Source: Mixophyes australis (Eukaryota; Chordata; Amphibia; Anura; Limnodynastidae). From it: a DNA stretch of 64,000 nucleotides. The notes under the pieces were generated by a model that saw only the letters and a list, made by a program, of their open reading frames with translations, was not told the origin of the DNA and ran no database searches. Below are positions 57,350-64,000 of the stretch, one piece after another. Location: contig JAVHZZ010000003.1 of the NCBI GenBank assembly GCA_036250195.1, forward strand, positions 86,383,418-86,447,417. The letters run 5' to 3'. The position numbers and the translations under genes were made by a program. How positions within the stretch are numbered: position 1 is the first letter of the stretch; every line of letters begins with the position of its first letter.

Positions 57350-59950
57350 TAAATAGTGTCTTTCACGTTTACTGAATCTGCATCATTTAGAGAACTGATG
57401 ACTTATGCAGAATTAAGTTAGTAAGTTTCCAGATTTTTAAAGCCATAGCTGCCTTATACACTTACACTAAAGAGAAAAACAGCTACAACCACAGTAGGGT
57501 TCAAAGTTCGCTTAAAAAATTCTTAAAATACTTTTTTTTATTAATTTAAATTATAATTTAAATTGTGTCAAAAAATAATTAAACCAAGCTTAATGCAAAC
57601 AGTGATCGGCAAATGCAATAGACAAACCGCTAACATGATCGGTGAACCTCAAATGCGTTAAATTGGTTAAGGCAAACTGCTAAAGGCAAATATGACCTGA
57701 AAATGTTGAATCACAAGTTCAAATTGGGGTCTTTGACAATTGTACCATGTATATGTTCATGGACTTCACACTAGTGGAATATAAGTGATTTCATTCAAAA
57801 TTCTCAAGCATCTCTATGCAACTTAAACCATGATCCCTTGTACCATCTATGAAAACTTTAGTTTTCATGGGCACTTATACTAATACTTTTCCTGATTCTC
57901 ACATTGGACGGTTGTGTGGAGGAAATTGGATACTCTTATCTGGAGGGGCTGGTTAGGGGATGAGGATTTACAGTTATCTGGGTTCCTTGCTGAAAATGGC
58001 TCTGGAAATGAGGGTAAGGAGACAATGACTGACCATCAGCTTACAGCTGAGAGGTTGTAGTGTCTTCCTTGGACACTTATTATCACACACTGGGTAAATT
58101 AGCTCTCCTCAGTATCAGTAATATTTGCACAGTACATTGGTTTTCACACAGTAGATATTAACACACATGAGAATTTAAGAATCCTTGGGGAAACAATTCA
58201 TGAAAAACTACAGAGTGAGATGAATATTTTGGTAAAAAGATTGTAAACTTTTGTTCATCTCTCCTTTATTTCACTTAGGCATCAAACTTACTGATGTCAC
58301 TGTTGCCTAGTGAATTGATTGGCATCATTGAAATGGTTAACTCCACTGTGTGTAAGCGATGAAGTATGAAATATATTACAAAGCAATTAATATTTACAAG
58401 CTAGGTTTTCCCATGTACTTGCAAAGTTAAAATAGTATTATAGCATTATTATATGATCACTGCTGCTTGCAGATAGTTACTTGTGTGGACATGTGGGGAT
58501 ACTGAATCAATTGTCACTAGAAGGGACATCCTGCATTGCTTATGAATAATAGTTATATTTTTGCCATGGTGAACAGATCTGAAAACATTTTCAAAGTTTA
58601 AATTTGATATACTGGTGAGGTGTTCAGTCAAGCAATTTTATTCATCTACTGCCAAACATCATCAATTATAAATTATCTGATAGCCATGAAAGGTATTTGT
58701 TAGCTATAATGAAAATGATTAAACTTTGTTTATCTTTTCTTAAGTAGACATCTTGCCACCTATACCAGTTTTATTCAAAATGTTGTGCATAAATGTAGCC
58801 ATTTAAATGAAATTTATATGGTTTTCAATTGGTCAGCAATATGTGGACCATACAATGACACTATGAGCAAATTTTACTTAAAATTAGCATTATGGAAGAA
58901 AAAATTGATAATACAATCTCAATGCTGTGTCAACCATGATGAATGGTAACATTTAAGGAGAGGTTTTTGTTAGCAGTTCACATGACTTTTTCTGTGGGAT
59001 TGAGAGAATAAGCCCCCATTGAAGAAGTAAGGATATCTCTATATAATTAGCAAAGTCAGCAATGAAATGGATTATTAAGATTGTTAAACTAGATACGTTG
59101 GTTCCCCAAGGTTTACAATCTGATTTTGGATTAAAGTGTTTTTTGTAGAATTGGTTGTCATTTGCATTTATTTTATTTTTCTTATAGTGTGAGTAAAGGT
59201 ATTTTTTTAATTAATGTTAACCCTAAGTCATATGATCAGGTACTTCAATATTACATCTCTTGTTTTTATATAATTTTTTTTTCAATTATTATTTTGTATA
59301 AAAATCACTCCAGTTGGGATTTATAATACTATAATTATGGTGACGTCAGATTTCCATGATCTTAATATTATCACTTATATCCCTGATTTTTAATTAAAGT
59401 TATGGTAATATATCTCAGATCTAGATTGGTGGATTGCGATCATGTGATCACACTGATAAGTTATTGTTGTTTATCTATCCTATTTTTTCAAATTATTGGA
59501 TGAGTGTGATCATGTGATCACATTTCATGCTATGTTAGTCTATTTTTAGTTGGGGAGAGTTTCGAGTAGTAGTAGGATAGAAATTATGAATCTATCACCT
59601 CCGTTATATATGCAAGATATGTTCAGGTCCCATTTGAAATTCATATTTCAAATTGTGTTTTATAAAGAGTAATTGCAAGTGGAGGGGATATAATCCAACC
59701 CACATGGATTTATTAACTAAAATCAAGTCAGATTTAGAATATTAAAATTATATCATCGTATTAATAAGGGGAGATACTGGAGAAAATCTATTTTCCCTCT
59801 TGGTGCTATCTGGTCCACCTCACATCTATAGGACGTTAGCTAATATTGGTTATTTTTAACACTAGTGTGTGGTGTGTTATTCTTTATACAAAATATTACA
59901 ACAATTTATGAGTTTTTTTCCACTTAAAAAAATTGTATTTACATACTACA

Positions 59951-59996
<46 letters not shown>

Positions 59997-62530
59997 CTTT
60001 TCATGTCTGGGAGATTCTTATTGAATACAACTATACAGAAGGATCACCGGATCAACATTAGTTCTGGAATTTCAGTTTATGATTTGTTAAATGGTGGTCG
60101 CGCCCATCAATGGGAGCCATTTCTGTATATATATCATTTATTTACTGGGAAAGTGATAATTCCTTTTTTTACTTTGTAGTCTGCCACATAAAGTGGAGCA
60201 CTGACTTTATAATTTACCATCAATGCCTTATGAGGTCCAGACGTACTGTAGGTAGCCAATCAGAAGTGGCTGTTGATCATCACCAGTTCATATTTTGCAA
60301 TAGGAGTAGAGTACCCGCAAGAGATACACCTTCTGACAGGTGTATATGCCTCTGTGTCAGAGTCTATATCTGTTGCATTTATGTGAACAGGCCCTTACTG
60401 TACTCGGCTTACAGTTACCCTCATTCTGCCTCTCTGAGTGCAGCAAGAAGTAAGCGTAATGTGCAACCAAATCTGCATGCAGTCAGAAGTTTTATTCTTT
60501 TTAGTGCACATTAACTGTACAAAAATGTGTTTTTTACACAAAAAAATGCACTTATGTCCAAATATACATGAGTTCCTTAATTTCTTTAAAAAAGTTTTGA
60601 TATAAAGAACACACAGGAAACTATACTACATTCCACACAAATTATTTTGTTGACATTATAAAACATAACATGCACCCTGTTATCATGATAACATAGCAAA
60701 TCATTATGATATTAGGGAGATAATATCCTCTGCTCAAGTTTTTCCCCCTAAATACCTCAGTAATCAAAATGGCTTCTCCTAAGTATGATTTTAATTATAG
60801 TTAGACATATTTTGTGCAATCTACACCTTATAAAACAAATAATACTTAAATGTTTGAAGTACACTTTTCTTCTCAGGCTATAGCTTTTACCAGTGTTGAC
60901 GTTTACTGACTTCTTATAATATGTATGAATATACAGGCTCATGGAGAGTTGGACTTACATCTGTTTTATTCACTTAATATCATCATTTTCGTACTGTGCA
61001 TTTGTACCCAAAAAAGTACAGTAAGGTTGTGTGCATGGAATTGTGACCTAAGTAGACATAGGCGCTGTTACTCTGTCAGGAGATGTTTCTTTTTGTGTGC
61101 TGGAGGCTGGTGCAAACATTGTATGCAACTTTCACATTCATTAATAACTGTCCAGATGGTATTCTCTCTTGTGTATATGACACTATATGTGACCCTTTAC
61201 TGCATTATTATATTGAGCAAGTATAGGGCGATATGACTTTAGCGTTTACTACTAACACTGTCATGTCAATTCCCTGTACTATCTCTACACTATTGTTTGG
61301 TGTCAGTATGCCTGACATACAAGTACTGGACTACTGTACAGCTGGACGCATCTTGAGATAAGTCAGAAGAGCATATGCGCATAAAAGGACTTTTTCTGCG
61401 CCTTTTCCTGCAAACGGTCGTGAAGCAAATGTGTCCAACTGAGCCCCATAATGTGTATTAAAACAGTCTCTGATATATATAGCACCGTTGTGCCTAATGA
61501 TTACTTTTATGTTATAACTTTTATCAACACTTACTTATTCTAATGATGGTGTGTAGGAACATAACTTATATCAATACATTATATTATTTTAAATTCAGTT
61601 CAGGACAGGTATGAGATTTAGGACTGATGTCGATTTGGGTGTACACCCGTTTGTTTAGTGTTCCATACTTTTCCATACAGTGTATAGGCACAAAAGTAGC
61701 CATGCATTTACATTTGTATGCCAATTTGTTCATATCTGACACTTGTGCCTTCTTAGCACTGGAAAGGCGGACCAGGAAGGGAAGGGTGGTCTACCACAGG
61801 CCGTGTACTGTAAAGATGTACTAGCATAATTGCATGTAAGGTAGTCCCGCAAGGAGACACAAATACACGTGTCAGTAGCTGTATGCTTTCGGGTGTCTGA
61901 AGAAGTATACAATTACACATTGATGATGATGAAGGTTGCCAGCACTAGTTAGCGGCTTCAGATCACTTAAAACAAAATACTTGTTTCTGGCGCTCCTAAT
62001 AACCTGCTGAACTAGAAATTGCGGGGTCCAGTACAAATGTAATAGGCAGGCCCCCCTCCTTCCTTCACTCATCCCACCTTCATTTATAAATTATTCTCTA
62101 CCCAACATTTACCCTCCCCCCTTATTCTCTACAGTCACCTCTGTGTCTTCTTGCTGTCTCCATTTGATTTCTCACTATTGACAGCAATGTAGCGTTATTA
62201 ATTACATGGCGTCAGCAATGCTGCAGGGAGCCTCTCTGTCCAAGAGCCGGGCACCTGGGGGCTGGGGCTGGAGCAAATGGCGGCAGCTGTGGGGCCTCAA
62301 CATCTTGGTAGTGGTGACAGACATGCTGCCTACAAAGGGGCCCACTGCTGCATTGTTTACGCACAGGGGTCTCTCCCCACAATACCTCTCAAATCTCAGG
62401 AGCAGTTGCTGCCTATAAATGGCACCCGCTACCTTCCTTAATTCACTGTAGAAGCCCCCTCTACTAATACATTTGTTTGGTCCAAGGGCTGGTCGGGGTA
62501 TGATACTGCTGTACTCCCTGTACACCCTGT
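57350..62530. other. Unassigned AT-rich sequence
   Basis: Over 5 kb with no gene or complete element recognised. A reversed tagagatgcttgagaat motif at 57799-57815 may be a lone hAT-type end. A (TA)n tract lies at 59952-59988. The palindromic phrase gatcatgtgatcaca occurs at 59438 and 59507. 62040-62530 is more GC-rich with short open frames but no motif. Confidence 0.4.
59952..59988. repeat. (TA)n microsatellite
   Basis: About 37 bp of alternating TA. Confidence 0.95.
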
Positions 62531-62690
62531 CAGGGGCGCACGGAGGATTGTCGGGGGGGGGGGGGGGGGTTTCTCCCCGCCGACCCAAAAAAAACTGTCC
62601 TATACAGCGGCTGCTGTATAGGACTGTGGCCACTTAGTTAGCGCAGGGGGGTTTCTAGAGACTCAGAAACCCCCCCTGCATGTGCCACTG
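62531..62690. mobile_element. Small hAT-like MITE (CAGGGGCGCA ends)
   Basis: The left end is CAGGGGCGCACGGAGG; the right end reversed is CAGTGGCACATGCAGG. Internal inverted pairs occur: gtcctatacagc/gctgtataggac, and a G run near 62555 opposite a C run near 62672. No convincing 8-bp duplication, so the superfamily is tentative. Confidence 0.6.
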
Positions 62691-64000
62691 CCCGTTAGCG
62701 TCCCTGATCACCTGCAGCCAACTTTTTCAAGGATTACATCTACTTTAATCCCAAACCACAAATTACAATTTATGAAGGAAAAATAATTGGCGCCGGTTAT
62801 CTAATATCAATAAAGATAATCAAAGTTTTTCCTTATACAATTCTTGAAGGGACAAATACTGAGAATCTTTCTCCTTAAAGTAGATGATAAATTCATTTGT
62901 GCCTTGTGGAGAAATCTTTTTTCAGTGTCTCTTTAGATCACCAAACATGGTTGTTTCTTTCTCAACTCCCGTTCACAGGACAAAAATACATCTTTATAAA
63001 CATGTAAATAGATTTCTTTACTTTCCTTCTACTGCAATCTCAGTTGTTTTGGCTTCAATCAACCACATTGATTTCTTCCTGAAATCATGTTTCACTAACC
63101 AATGTGATTGCAACCGTAAAGAAGGAAAATATATAGCATAATACGTAAGAAATGAACGCTGCCCTGAACCACACTCTTCTTGATAAATCCCGATGATATT
63201 TCCAAATAGAGAGTAATAGAACTATATTTCCAACACTTCTAGAACACTGCTGTGTTAAACAGGGACAAGCCCCTATGAAATTGCACTTACATTAAAATCG
63301 ATCTTTATAGGCATGTAAATAGGTTTCTTTGCTTTCCTTTTAATTCAGTCTTAGTTGCTTTTAGTTTCCTTGTGAGTACCTCACTTATGATTAGGAGGAA
63401 TAAGAAACACTAATAGTGTATTGTCTTTTAATTCATAAAGTTGTAAAAAAACGCCATTTGCTAAAATAAATGAAAATAACACTTACTATCACTTTCATCT
63501 AGATGGATATTCTATCTATTAATTCTCCCTTATCAGCCATGTGCCAAAAGTTTTAGAGCTGATGGTTTTTCCTAGTCCCTTTGAACAAAAAAAATCTGCA
63601 TGAGCCCTCTCATGTCACTGAACCTTCACAAATTGTGACTGCTCCATAAATAGTGGGAAAATAACTACTGGATGAACATTTTATGCGGCAATTTTTCATC
63701 CTTGTTTTCTTACTTAGGCTCACAACTTAATATATTCAAATCAAACCTGGATCAGAGAGTACAGTTTGTGTTGACATTCATTTTTTAATAATTGTAAATT
63801 GGATTGGATTTTTCTCCTGTATACTTGTCATAGTTATAACATAAACAGGGGAAAATTATTAAAGCTGGATTGATGTAAATCACTGTGGGAAAGTACAGAA
63901 GTGGTTAACTTAATGTGATTTTCCTTCATTTACCCGGCTTTTCTCATGCTGGATGGTATATATGAGTGTATCTGTCTAATTACTTAGCAAGGAAGTGTTA
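62691..64000. other. Unassigned AT-rich sequence
   Basis: No gene or element end recognised. The two stretches at 62980-63060 and 63290-63360 share 'cttta..aacatgtaaataga/ggtttcttt.ctttcctt' wording and may be diverged direct repeats about 315 bp apart. Confidence 0.4.

Noticed and set aside
59430..59525. Repeated palindromic gatcatgtgatcaca as a regulatory site pair
   Set aside because: Two copies of a short palindrome in AT-rich DNA with no gene nearby; no basis for a function.
62202..62633. 143-codon minus-strand frame at 62.2-62.6 kb
   Set aside because: It runs through the poly(G) tract of a MITE and has no recognisable domain.

Overview
The window reads as non-coding vertebrate DNA packed with transposable elements, most likely from a frog or toad (anuran amphibian). 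No host protein-coding gene, rRNA or functional tRNA could be supported. The organism call is an inference from the mix: a tyrosine-recombinase (Ngaro-type) retrotransposon, L1 and L2-type LINEs, a Tc1-type transposon, many hAT-type elements with 8-bp target duplications, and palindromic MITEs such as the GGGGTATATTTACT family. Nothing in the sequence names a species.

Layout. 1-8 kb: a 2.4-kb hAT-type element filled by a ~30-bp minisatellite, then AT-rich DNA with a small hAT MITE and TA tracts. 8.5-12.3 kb: a hAT derivative with remnants of a coding region, a truncated Tc1 transposase, and a 268-bp hAT MITE. 12.9-20.2 kb: an L2-type LINE split by a 1.4-kb hAT element, followed by an L1 with a 957-codon open frame. 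20.3-28.9 kb: a reverse-oriented relative of the 14.4-kb hAT element, palindromic MITEs, L2 tails and a 0.5-kb element related to Ngaro ends. 31-37 kb: a TG...CA LTR-like element with a 169-bp tandem repeat, an antisense L2, and a hAT element holding a pyrimidine array. 38-53 kb: a second Ngaro-related short element, and a full-length-looking but deleted L1 (42.8-51.3 kb) holding an LTR-like element and an ERV-like solo LTR, the latter itself holding another LTR-like element. 53.6-57.3 kb: an antisense Ngaro-type element with RT/RNase H, tyrosine recombinase and an SGNH-hydrolase-like pseudogene. 57.4-64 kb: AT-rich DNA with almost nothing recognisable.

The genes seen all belong to mobile elements and act on their own copying: endonuclease/RT in L1 and L2, RT/RNase H plus recombinase in Ngaro, and DDE transposase in Tc1. 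All but the Ngaro recombinase are visibly broken. Nesting gives relative ages: L1 at 42.8 kb is older than the LTRs inside it, and the L2 at 12.9 kb is older than the hAT inside it. The most interesting patterns are hAT-type elements that act as hosts for unrelated minisatellites, a family of four TG...CA elements with 5-bp target duplications and TATA-like boxes, and short Ngaro-end derivatives.
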